Part shown: positions 7,536-19,500 of the stretch, piece after piece | Layout: the number at the start of each line of letters is the position of its first letter | Position numbering within the stretch: position 1 is the first letter of the stretch | Assembly (NCBI RefSeq): GCF_001425705.1 | Contig: NZ_LMDC01000003.1 | Location: 85,428-130,683, forward strand | Direction: 5' to 3' | DNA length: 45,256 nucleotides | Source of the DNA: Pelomonas sp. Root1217 | GTDB lineage: Bacteria; Pseudomonadota; Gammaproteobacteria; Burkholderiales; Burkholderiaceae_C | Made by a program: the position numbers and the translations under genes | The notes under the pieces: generated by a model | The model's database searches: none | What the model saw: only the letters and a program-made list of their open reading frames with translations | Told to the model about the DNA's origin: nothing

Positions 7536-10500
7536 GGGCTCGCAGGCTTGCAGCTCAGCGCAGGCTGGGCGGCGGGGTCGCACAGTTCGGGCGGCTTGGC
7601 GCCCTCGCTGCCTTGGGTGGACGGCCGGCCGGGGCCGACCTCGGCGATGACGCCGGAACGCAGGCGCACCGTCACGTTCTCGGTGCGCACGGTCTCCTGG
7701 AAACGGGCACGGCGGGCGTCCTCGGCGTCGCCGTTGATGGAAGACAGGGCTCCAGAGGCCGCCGGCGTCAGCGGCAGGACTCCGTTATAGACCACCGGGA
7801 TCTCCGTTGCCTGACTGGCCCCATCATGGAAGAAGCGATAGGCCGTGCCGCCGGTGGTGGGCTGGCTGCCAACCTCGGGGCCGATCAGCACGACCGCTGT
7901 CGAGCCCTGCGCACCGGCCTTGGGCAGCACGGTCAGATAGCCGGCGTTCGGTCCCGTCGTGCGGCTCCCCGTTGCAGTGGAACCCACCTCGATGCGGATG
8001 GGCTGGCCGTTGACGGCGCCAAAGCTGCCGGGCGTGCCGAAGGCGCCGGGCGCCAGCTCCAGCACCATGCCCGGTGCCGACAAGGCCCTGCCGAGCACGA
8101 TCTCGTCGAACGGCATGCGGGCCACCAGCTTGGCGTCGCCCGCCGTGGCGAGCTGGTCCGCGCGGATGTAGATCAGGTCGGCCTCGATACCGCTGCCGCC
8201 CACCCCCACCTGCTGGCCAGACACGCGCACCTCGGACTGCACGGCCTGGCCGCCCTTCGCATTCGGCGCCCAGGCGGTGTTGTAGTTCGCGCCGCTGAGT
8301 ACCGAGAGCTGGCCCTTGAAGCTGTTGGCATCCTGGGCCAGCAGCACCGAGCCGCCACCGGCGGCATGCACCGACAGGGAGGCCCCCTCGGCGACCGTGA
8401 TGGCGCTCGCGCTGCCCTGCTGCACGGTCGCCTCGGCCACCGCCAGCGGCTGGCCGGCGACCGGCACCTGGGCCGTGCCCTGCAGCGTGGCCTTGGCGTC
8501 GTCAGGCGCGGCCTGGGCCACCAGCGCGAGGCTGCCGCCCGTGAGTTGCAGCTTGCCGTTGATGGCCAGGCGCCCCGCCTCGATGCGGCCGCCGCTCGAC
8601 AGGGTCACGTCGCCCAGCTGCAGGCTGTCCTTGGCGGCCACCAGGGCCTGGCCACCGCTCAGGCCCAGCGGCGCGCTGCCGAACTGGTTGGTGCTGCGGC
8701 TGGCGTCGATCAGCGTGCCGGTGAGCGTCAGCCCGGCCGCATTGGCCAGGGTCAGGCTGCCGGTGTAGACCTGCTCGGCCCGCGTTGTCAGGTTGCCGGC
8801 CAGGCGCACGCTGCCGGCGGCCTGCAGCGAGGCGATGGTCTCGGCGCCCCCAAGTTGCAGTTGGGCGCCAGCGGCCACCTGCACCGCGCTGGCGTCGGAC
8901 AGGCGCTCGGCCGCCGTCGTGACGAGGCCGCCGCCCAGCACCTGGGTGGCGCCGCTGTAGCTGTTGGCGGCGCTGCCCAGCGTCACCTGGCCCTGGGTGA
9001 TGACGAGACTGCCGCGGCCGCTGATGGCCTGGTCCAGCGTCAGCGCGTCGCTGCGCGAGAGCCGCAGCTCACCCTGGTTCTGGATCTCGCCCGAACCCAG
9101 GGCGCCATTGCCGGTCAGCTGGATCGTGCCGGCCTCGATGACGGTGGCGCCGCTGTTGCGGTGCGCGGCCGTCAGCGTCAGCATGCCGGCGCCCTGCTTG
9201 ATCAGGCCACCGCTGCCGCTGACGACACCGTCGAAGCGGCCGTCGGCGCCATCGGCGCCGGCCGCCAGGGAAGCGCCGTTCAGCACCAGGTTGCCGCCGC
9301 CGTTCAGCGAGGCCACCGTCTGGCGCGCATTGGCCTGCACCTGCCCCGGCGTCTCGATGACGAGCGCGCTGGCCGCCGCCAGGGTTTGTTCCGCATCCAG
9401 CACCAGGCTGCCGCCGTCGACCCGCGTGGCACCGGTGTAGAGGTTGGCGCCGCCCAGCGTCAGCGTGCCGCTGCCCGCCTTGCTCAGGCCGCCATCGCCG
9501 CCGATGACGCCGTCGAAGCGGCTGCTGCGGCCGCTGGCGCCCAGGACCAGCGTGTTGGCATTGAGCTGCACCTGGCCGGCACCGCTCAGCGCACCAAGGT
9601 CGACGTCGGTCAGCAACTCCAGCGTCGCGCCGCCGGCCACGTTGACGCCAGCCGAGGCCGGCACGACCGGCGCTGTTGCTGCGCCGGCGGCCAAGGGTTT
9701 GACAGCGCCGGCGCCTTCGAGCTGCAGCGTGCCGGCATGGGCCTGCAGATCGCCCGCCAGCGTGTTGTGACCGGCCAGCGTGAAGACGCCGGTGCCAAGC
9801 TTGGCCAGGCCGCCGCTGCCGATGATGGCGCCGTCCCAACGCGTATTGCCGCCATTGCTGCCGACGCCGAGCAGCGCCGCCTGCACGTCCACCGTGCCGG
9901 CGCCGGCGAGCGAGCCAAGGTTGAGGCTTTGCTGCACCGTGAGCGTGGCGTTCGCCTCCACGCTCACGGCCGTGACGTCGTTCAGCGCGGTGCTGCTCGC
10001 CAGCACCAGTTCACCCGCCGCCACGCGCGTCGCGCCGGTGTGGGCGCCGCTGCCACCCAGCACGAAGCGGCCGCTGCCCAGCTTGGCCAGGCCGCCGCTG
10101 CCCACGACGCTCCCGGCAAAGCTCGTGTTCGTGCCATCCAGGCCCGTGCCCAGCGTGAAGCTGCCGAGCTCGACGCGGCCCGCGCCGGCGAGCGAACCGA
10201 TGGCTTGGTCCTTGCCCAGGGCCAGCACCGCCCCGCTCGCGACCTGCACCGCACTGGTCGAAGGCAACTCACCCGTGACGCGCAGAGTGCCGGAGGCGAT
10301 GTCGGTGTTGCCACCGTAGTGATTGCTGCCGGCCAGCGTCAGCGTGCCGCTGCCCGCCAGGCGCAGCCCGAAGCCGGCACCGCCGTCCGCGACGTCGCCG
10401 CTGATCGTCAGCCCGCCCATACCGGGCAGAAACTCCGTTGTGGCCGCCTTCAGCGTCACCGCGCCAGCCAGCGTGCCAGCACCCGCAGTGTTGATCACAC

Positions 10501-13500
10501 GTCCGCCGTTGGCCACCAGTTCAGCATCCATGACGGCGCCGTCGCGCAGATCGAGCTGGCCTGCGCTGCTCAATTGCACCGCACCGCTGCCGGCCTGGGC
10601 CAAGGGGCCTGACAACACGACGGTGCCCGAGTTGATGCGCGTGCCGCCGCTGTAGTTCTGGGCCGTCGTCATCGTCAGGCTGCCGCTGCCGCTCATGACA
10701 AGCTCGCCGCTACCCGACAGCGGGCCCACCAGGTTGAGGGCGCCGGGCCCGGCGAGTTCGAGCCGGGTCGAGACATGGCTCGCGTTGACGCTGTAGTCGG
10801 CCGCGCTGACAAGGCTGGCGATGCCGGCGCTGTCGATCGCGAAGCGCGTCAAGCTGTTGTCGGGCCGGGTCAGCGTGACATTGCCGCTGCCGGCCTTGAT
10901 GGTCGTGAGGCCCACGACCGTCAGCGCGCCGCTTTGCGTGACGGCAGCGCCGGTCGCCGCAGTGTCCACGCCCAAGCTGCCGTAGCTGCCGCCACCGAGG
11001 TCCAGTGCGCCGGCCGACGTGACTTCGAGCTGGGCGGCATCGCCCGTGACCTTGAGACCGTCATGGCGTGCCGCATCACCATCGCGCAGTTGCACCTGTC
11101 CGAGGCTGGCGCCGGCCTGGGCCTTGAGCTCCACACGGTTGAGGTCGTTGCCCGCGCCATGGGTGGCCAGGTCGACGGGCACGGCCGCGCCGTTGGCGAT
11201 CAGCGTCGTCAGGCCGCTCACCTGCAGCGGCCCGGTCAGCAGAATGCCCTTGGCCGCCGCGGCGCTGAGGCTGACGCTGTGGCCGCCGCCCAGCGTCAGC
11301 AGGCCGCCGCTGCTGAGCTTCAGCGTCTGAACATCGCCGCTGAACGTCAGGTCCAGCGCGCTGCTGATGTCGGCGCTGGCGAAGCTGCCGCCGTTCACTC
11401 CGCGCATGCTGACCGTACCGAGCAACTGGTTGCCGGGCTGGTTCAGCACGAGATTCACGAGGCTGCCGTCGGCGATGAATTCGCTCGAGCCGGCGACAAA
11501 CAGCGCACCGGTCTGGGTGAGGGTCGTTCCCCGGATCAGTGCCGTCAGATCGCCACTGACGCGGCCGCCGCCCAGCGAGATGTCGCCGCCAGCGCTCAGC
11601 TTGAGATCGCGCGTTGTGAAGCTGCCCAGGCGCAACGCGCCGCTGGCCACGAGGCTCACATCGCCGCCAAGCAGATGGATCGGGCCACCGAAGGCATTGG
11701 TGGCCTCGTTGAGCTGGATGGCGGCGCTGCCTGCGTCCAGTGTCGACGCGCCGGCGATGCTGAGGCCGCCAGCGACCTGGCCGATCTCGCCCCCGCCGCT
11801 GCTCGCTTTCAGCTCGCCGCCGACCGTGCCGCTGCCAAGCCGCAAGGCACCGTTCGAGGCGAGCGTCAGGTCGCCGACGTTCAGCAGGCCGAGGCTGAGC
11901 GGGCCACTGTTGATGAGCAGGGTGTTGCCGCCGGTAACGTTGATGCCCGTGCCGGCAAATGCGTTGCCGGCCTGGCCCAGGGTGATGGCCGCGGCGCCAG
12001 CATCCAGCGTGACTGCGCCGCTGACCGCGAGCGAACCGGTCTGGGTCAGTGGTCCGCGGCTGACCGCCTTCAGCTCGCCGTCGATCCGGCCGCCGCCGAG
12101 GTTGAGCGCGCCGGCCACGTCCAGCGTCAGGGGACCGGTCGCGACGCTGCCCAGACTTAGGTCGCCGGCATTGCTCAGGGCCGTGGTGCCGCCACTCAGG
12201 TTCACGAGGCCGCCCAGTTGGTTGGCCGCTTCTGTCAGCGTGATGTCGCCCGCTGCCTGCAGCGTGCTGCCGCCCGCCACGGCGAGGCCGCCCACCACTT
12301 GAGTGATCGCGGCACCTCGTGCGCTCAGCGCGCCACTCAGGTTGCCGGTGCCCAGGACGATGCCGCCGTTGCTGCTCGCGTCCAGGCTGCGCAGAGCCAA
12401 TGTGCCGAGGCTGAGGCCGGGCAGGCTGAACAGCGTCGCGTCGCGGGCGGCGAGGTTGATGACGCCGAGGAACTGATTGCCGGCGTGGGGCAGCGCGATG
12501 TCCGCGCCTCCGGCGTTGAGCGTGGCCATGCCACCGAACTGCAGTGCGCCAGATTGCGTGATGGCGTTGCCGCCGCTGCTTGCGAGCAGGGCACCGCCGA
12601 TCACGCCCTGGCCCAGGTTGAGGGCACCGGCCGAATTCACGCTCAGGCTGTCTGTGGCGACATCGCCCAGGGTCAGCGCGCCGGCGGCGGTGATTTGCAC
12701 TGTGCCGCCGCCGAGCTGCACCAGGCCGCCCCAGTCGTTGTCGGGGCGGATCAACGTGATCGCGCCGCCGCCAGCCTTCAGCGTCGCCGGGCCGCTGACC
12801 GCCAGAGCGCCGCTCTGCGTGAAGGCTGCGCCGGTGGCGCTCGTGTCAGCCATCAGACTGCCGTAGCGGCCGCCGCCCAAGTCCAGCGCACCGGCTGAGG
12901 TGATCTCCAGGCTGGCCGCGTCGCCCAGCAACTGCAGGCCGTCGTGCCGGCTGCCGTCGCCATCGCGCAGCTGCACACGGCCGAGACTACCGCCAGCCGC
13001 GGTCTGCAACTGCACGCGGTTCAGGTCGTTGCCAGCATGGACCATGTCGACTGGCATGACCGTGCCGCCCTGGGCGACCAGGGTCGTCAGGCCGCTGACC
13101 TGCAGCGCGCCGGTTTGCACGATGCCGCTGTGGGCCGCGGCCGTCAGCGTCGTGCTGCGGCCCCCGCCCAGCGTCAGCAGACCCCCGCTGCTGAGCTTCA
13201 GCGTCTGAACATCGCCGCTGAACGTCAGGTCCAGCGCGCTGCTGATGTCGGCGCTGGCGAAGCTGCCGCCATTCACGCCGCGCATGGCGATGCCGCCCAG
13301 CAACTGGTTGCCCGGCTGATCCAGCACCAGGGTGGCGAGGCCACCGTCGGCGACGAAGTTGGCCACGCCGTTGACCGTCAGCGCCGCGGACTGGCTGATC
13401 CTGCTGCCACGCGTGGTGGCCGTCAGTTCGCCGTTCACCGTGCCGCCGCCCAGGTCGAGGTCGCCGCCGGCGCTGGCCTTGAGGTCATGGGCCGTGACGC

Positions 13501-16500
13501 TGCCCAGGCGTAGCGCGCCGCCGTTGGCCAGGGTCACATCGCCGCCGACCAAACTGACCGCGCCGGCAAAGGCATTGCCCGCCTCGGCGAGATCGATGTT
13601 GCCGCTGCCGGCACTCAGCGTGGATGCCCCGCTGACAGCCAGGCCGCCGGAGACCTGCGTGATGGCGCTGCCGCTGGCATTGAGGTCGCCGCCGACCGAG
13701 CCGGTGCCCAGGCGCAGGGCGCCGGAGGCCGATGCCGTCAGCCCGGCGACGTTGAGGCTGCCCAGGCTCAGCGCGCTGGCGGCCGTGATGACGGTGGCGC
13801 CGCCATGCAGGTCGACGCTGCCTGCGAAGGCGTTGCCGGCCTGGCCGAGCGAGATGCCGGCACTGCCCGCATTCAGGCTGGTGCCACCGCTCACCGACAG
13901 CGCACCCGACTGGCTGATGGCGCCGCTGCTGACCGCCGTCAGGGTGCCGCCGACGGCGCCACTGCCGAGGTCCAGCGTGCCGGCCGCGTTCAGCGTCAGG
14001 CCGGCGGTGGCTAGCGTGCCCAGGCGCAGGCCGCCGGCGTTCGTCACCGCGCTGGCGCTGCCGCTCAGGCTGACGACGCCGTTGAGGTGATTGGCCGCAT
14101 CCGTCAGGGTGATGCCGGTCGCCGCCTGCAGCGTCGCGTTGCCGGCGACGGTGAGGCCGCCCGCCACCTGCGTGATCGAACCGCCCAGCGCCCGGGCAGT
14201 CAACGCGCCGCTGAGCGTGCCGCTGCCCAGCGTGATGCTGGCGTTGCTGGTGGCATCCAGGCTGTTGAAGCTCAGCGTGCCGAAGCTCAGGCTGGGTTGG
14301 TTGAACAGGGTCACCGCATTGCCGGTCAGGCTCAGTGCGCCGAGGAACTGGTTGCCGGCGTTGGCCAGCGTGATGTTGCCGCTGCCGGAGTTGAAGACGG
14401 CCGAGCCGGTCACGTGCAGCGCTCCGGACTGGCTGATGGCGCCATTGCCGCTGTTGGCCACCAGGTTGCCGGTGACGTTGCCCTGGCCCAGGTTCAGCGG
14501 GCCCACAGCACCCACCGTGAGGTCGCCGGTGGTCAACGGCCCCAAGGTCAGGCCGGCCGCGGTTTTCACCTGCGTGACGCCGCCCTTGAGCGTGACCAGG
14601 CCGCCGAGCTGGTTGCTGGTGTTGTTGAGGGTGATGGCGGCGCTGCCCGCATCCACGTTCAAGGCGCCGGTCAGGCTGAGCGGCGCGCTCTGGGTCACAT
14701 CGCCACCGGCTTTCAGCACGAGGGAGCGGATGCTGACGGCGCCGAGGTCGACGGCACTGGTGTCGGTCAGGCGCACATCGCGGCCGGTCAGCGCCACGGC
14801 GCCGGTCCAGCCGTTGGCCGCGTCGTCCAGCGTGATGTCGGCCGTACCCGCGTTGATGCTGGCGGTGCCGCTGACGCTCAGGCCGCCGGCGGCCTGGGTG
14901 ATGACACCATTGCCGCTGGTGGCGGCCAGGTTGCCGGCGATGCTGCCGTGGCCCAAGTTCATGGCGCCGGTGCTGTTGGCCGTCAGCGCGCCCGTGTCCA
15001 GCGTGCTCAGCGTCAGCGCGCCGGTGGTGCGCAGCTGCGTGGCGCCGCCCTTCAGCGTGACCGTGCCACCGAGCTGGTTGCCGGTGTTGGCCAGAGTGAT
15101 GGCCGCAGTGCCCGCGTCCACGCCCAGGGCGCCGGTCAGGCCGAGGGTCGTGCCCGCGCCCTGGGTGATGGCGCCACCCGTCGTCAGCGCCAGCGAGGTG
15201 GCATTGACATGGCCCAGCGTGACGGCGCTGCTGCTCTTGAGCAAGGCGTTCCTGCCGGTCAGCGCGACGGCGCCGGTCCAGCTGTTGGCCAAGTCGCCCA
15301 GCGTGATGTCGGCGCCGCCGGCATCGAGGGTCGAGGTACCGGTCACGCTCAGGCCGCCAGCAGCCTGGGTGACGGCCCCGCTGCTGGTGGCGCCGAGGGC
15401 GCCGCCGATGCTGCCCGTGCCCAGGCCCAGTGTGCCGCCGGCCAGGATCTGCAGCGAGCCGGTCGCCAGGCTGCCCAGCCCCAGCGCGCCCTGGCTCCTG
15501 ATCTGAGTGGTACCGCCTGTCAGCGAGACCAGGCCGGTGAACTGATTGGTCGCCGCGTTCAGCGTGATGGCCTGGCCGCCGGCATCAAAGCTGCTCGTGC
15601 CCGTGGCGCTGATGCGGCCGCCAGTCTGGTTGATGGCGCCGCTGGTACTCGTCACGGCGAGAGCGCCGGTGGCCGTGATGTCATGCGCTAGCGTCGCCGA
15701 CTGACCCTTGAGCGTGACGGCTCCGCCCTTGAGCGTGCCGAAGGTGCTGAACACGCCGCCGCTGGACAGCGTCAGGGCCTCGGTGCCGGTGTCGATATTG
15801 CTCGTACCTGCCGGCAGGATGAGGGTACCGCCCGCCTCAAGCTCCAGGCCCTTGTTGGGCTGCTGGGTCAGCGCGAAGAGGTTGAGGTTGTTGGCGCTGC
15901 GCAATGACACCGCGCCGCCCGTGGCGGTGATGGCGCCCTGCAGATCGTTGCTGGCCTGGTTCAGCGTGATGTCGGCGCTGCCGGCGTCCAGCGTCGTGAC
16001 CCCGGTCAGGATCAGCCCGCCGGTCTGGGTAATGGCGCCACCGTTGCTGATCGCGTTCAGCGTGCCGGTGACGCTGCCCTGGCCGAGGCCGAGGTTGCCG
16101 GTCGAGGTGACCGTCAGGTCGCCGGTGTTCACTGTGCCCAGCGTCAGCGCGGCACTGTCCGTCACGCCGGTGGTGCCGCCGCTCAGGCTGACAGCGCCGC
16201 CGAAGTGGTTGGTCGGCTGGTTCAGGCTGATGACCGAGCCGCCAGCCGAGACCGTCGTCGTGCCGGTTATGAGCAGGCTGCCGCCGGTCTGGTTGACGTC
16301 GCCGCTGGCCGTCGTCAACTTCAGCGTGCCGCTGGCCGTGATGTTCTGGCCGAGGGCGAGGCCGGTCTGGGCCGCCAGGTCGATGTTGTGACCGGCCAGC
16401 GTGCCGCCCATCGTGAAGCTGCCACCGCTGGCCAGCGTGAGGTCGGCCGTGCCGGTGTCGATACTGGCGGCCGGCCCGAGGATGAGGTTGGCGCCGGCCG

Positions 16501-19500
16501 ACAGGGTCAGCGCGCGATTGGCGGGTTGGGTCAGGCTGAGGATTTCAAGGTCGCCGCCCGAGCGCAGGTCCAGCGAGTTGCCGACCAGGTTCAGGCCATG
16601 CCACTGGTTGCCGGTGTTGGGCAGGCTGATGTCGCCGCTGGTGGTGGCGTCCAGCGTCGCCACGCCGCTGACTGACAGCGCGCCGGTCTGGCTGAGGATG
16701 CCGCCATGGCTGCTGGCATTCAGTGTGCCGTTGATGCTGCCTTGCCCCAGGTTCAGCGCGCCGCCGGCCGTGGTGCTGACGATCAGGTCGCCGGCGTTCA
16801 GCGTGCCCAGCGTCAACGGGTTGCCGCCGCCGTTGCCCAGCGTCGTGGTGCCGCTGCTGGTGAGGCTGACCGCGCCCTGCAGGTTGTTGGCCGACGTCAG
16901 CGTGATGTTGCCGCTGCCGTTGCTCAAGGCTGTGGTGCCGCTGATCGTGAGCGCCCCGCCCTGCGTGATGGCGCCGGTGCCCGTCGTCGTCGCGCTGAGG
17001 TTGCCGGTGACCGTGCCGCTGCCCAGACCCAGATGGGCATTGCTGGTGGAGACGGTCAGGGCGTGGGTGTTCAACGTGCCCAGCGCCAGCGCGTTGCCAT
17101 TGCCGTTGGCGATCTGCGTCGTGCCGGTGGTGGTGATGCCGACGGCGCCCTGCAGGTTGTTGGCCGAGGTCAGCGTGATGTTGCCGCTGCCATTGCTCAA
17201 GGCCGAGGTGCCGGTCACGGTCAGCGCGCCGCCCTGCGTGATGGCGCCGGTGCCGGTGGTGGTGGCGCTGAGGTTGCCCGTGACCGTGCCGCTACCCAGA
17301 CCCAGGTTGGCTCCGCTGGTGCTGACAGTCAGGGCATGGGTGCTCAGCGTACCGAGCGTCAGCGCGTTGCCGCTGGCATTGCTGAGCTGGGTGGTGCCGG
17401 TGGTCGTGACGCTGACCGCGCCCTGCAGGTTGTTGCCCGAGGTCAGCGTGATGTTGCCGCTGCCGTTGGCCAGGCTGCTGCTGCCCGTCACCACCAACGC
17501 GCCGCTCTGCGTCAGGGCGCCGCTGCCCGTCGTCGTCACGCTGAGGTTGCCGCCCACGGTGCCGCTGCCAAGATCGATGTCGGCATTGCTGGTGCTGACG
17601 GCCAGCGCGGCGGTGGTCAGCGTACCCAGGGCGAGTGCATTGCCACTGCCGTTGACGATCTGGCTGCTGCCGGAGCTGGTGACGCTCACCATGCCCTGCA
17701 GGTCATTGGCCGCCGCCAGCGTGATGCCGCCGCTGCCGCTGCTGAGGCCGCTGGTGCCGGTCACCGTCAGCACACCGCTCTGCGCAATGGCGCCGGTGCC
17801 GGTCGTCGTCGCGCCGAGGTTGCCGCTGATGGTGCCGCTGCCCAGGCCCAGGTTGGCGCCGCTGGTGTTGACCGTCAGGTCGCGCACGCTCAGCGTCCCC
17901 AGGGTCAGGGCCTTGCCGCTGCCATTGCTGATCTGCGTGGTGCCGGTCGTCGTGACGCTGACGGCCCCCTGCAGGTCGTTGGCCGAAGTCAGCGTGATGT
18001 CGCCGCTGCCATTGCTGAGGCTGCTGGCGCCCGTCACCGTCAGCGCGCCACTCTGCGTGAGCGTGCCGTTGTTGGTCGTCGTCGCGCTGAGGTTGCCGCC
18101 GACGGAGCCGCTGCCCAGCACCAGGTCGGCATGGTTGGCGCTGACGGTCAGCGCGCCGGTGTTCAGCGTGCCCAGGGTCAGGGTGTTGCCATTGGCATTG
18201 CTGAGCTGGGTGGCGCCGGTGCTGGTGATGCTGACCGCGCCCTGGAAGTCGTTGCCGGCCGTGGTCAGCGTGATATTGCCGCTGCCATTGCTGAGGGCCG
18301 TCACGCCCGTCACCGTCAGCGCGCCGCCTTGCGTGAGGGTGCCGGTGCCCGTCGTCGTCGCGCTGAGGGCGCCGGTGACCGTGCCGCTGCCCAGGGCCAG
18401 GGCGGCGCCGCTGGTGCTGACGGTCAGCGTGCGTGTGCTCAGCGTGCCCAAAGTCAGCGCATTACCGCTGGCATTGGCGATCTGCGTCGTGCCAGTGGTC
18501 GTGATGTCGACCGCACCTTGTAGATTGTTGGCCGAGGCCAGCGTGATATTGCCGCTGCCGTTGCTCAAGGCCGATGTGCCGGTCACCGTCAGCGCGCCGG
18601 TCTGCGTCAGCGTGCCACTGCCCGTCGTCGCTGCACTGAGGTTGCCGCCAACCGAGCCGCTACCGAGGTCCAGATTGGCATTGCTGGTGCTGACGGTCAG
18701 GCCCCCGGTGCTCAGCGCGCCCAGGGACAAGTCCTTGCCGCTGCCATTGACGAGTTGCGCATTGCCGGTGGTGGTGACGCTCACCAGCCCCCGCAGGTCG
18801 TTGGCCGAGGCCAGCGTGATGTTGCCGCTGCCATTGCCCAGCGTCGTCGTGCCCGTCACCGTCAGCGCACCGCCCTGGGTGATGGTGCCGGCACCGGTCG
18901 TCGTCGCGCTGAAATTGCCGGTGACGGTGCCGCTGCCCAGGTTCAGGTTGGCGGCGGTGGCGCTGGCGGTGAGGGCATGGGTGTTCAGCGTGCCCAGGGT
19001 CAGCGCATGGCCGCTGCCATTGCTGACCTGGGTGATGCCGGTGGTCGTCAGGCTGACCGCGCCCTGCAGGTTGTTGCTGGCCGCCGTCAGCGTGATGTTG
19101 CCGGATCCCGTGGTGACGCCCGTCGTGCCAGTCACCGCCAACGCGCCGGCCTGCGTGATCGCGCCGCTGCCGCTGGTGGTGACGCCGACATTGCCCGTGA
19201 CCGTGCCGGTCGGCAGGACGACGTCGCCGCCGACGCTGCTGAGGGTCAGGCCTGCGCTGGTGACGCTGCCCAGTGCGACGGTGCCCGCGCCCGAACTCGC
19301 CGCGGTGAGGCTGCCGCCGCCTGTATTGAGGGTGCTGCCGGTGATGTCGCCGCCGGCCTGCAGGACGACGTTGAGGGCACCTGCCCCCGCCCCGATGCTG
19401 CCGGCGCTGAAGCTGATGTTGCGCAAGGCGATCAGGTTCAGCGTGGCCGCGCCGGTAGGCACGATGGCGGCCTGGACGTCGATGTCGCCATGTTGGCCGT

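Noticed and set aside
16640..19110. Regular 273-nt repeats as a possible non-coding array
   Set aside because: Repeats are in frame with a continuous exoprotein and show coding-type variation.
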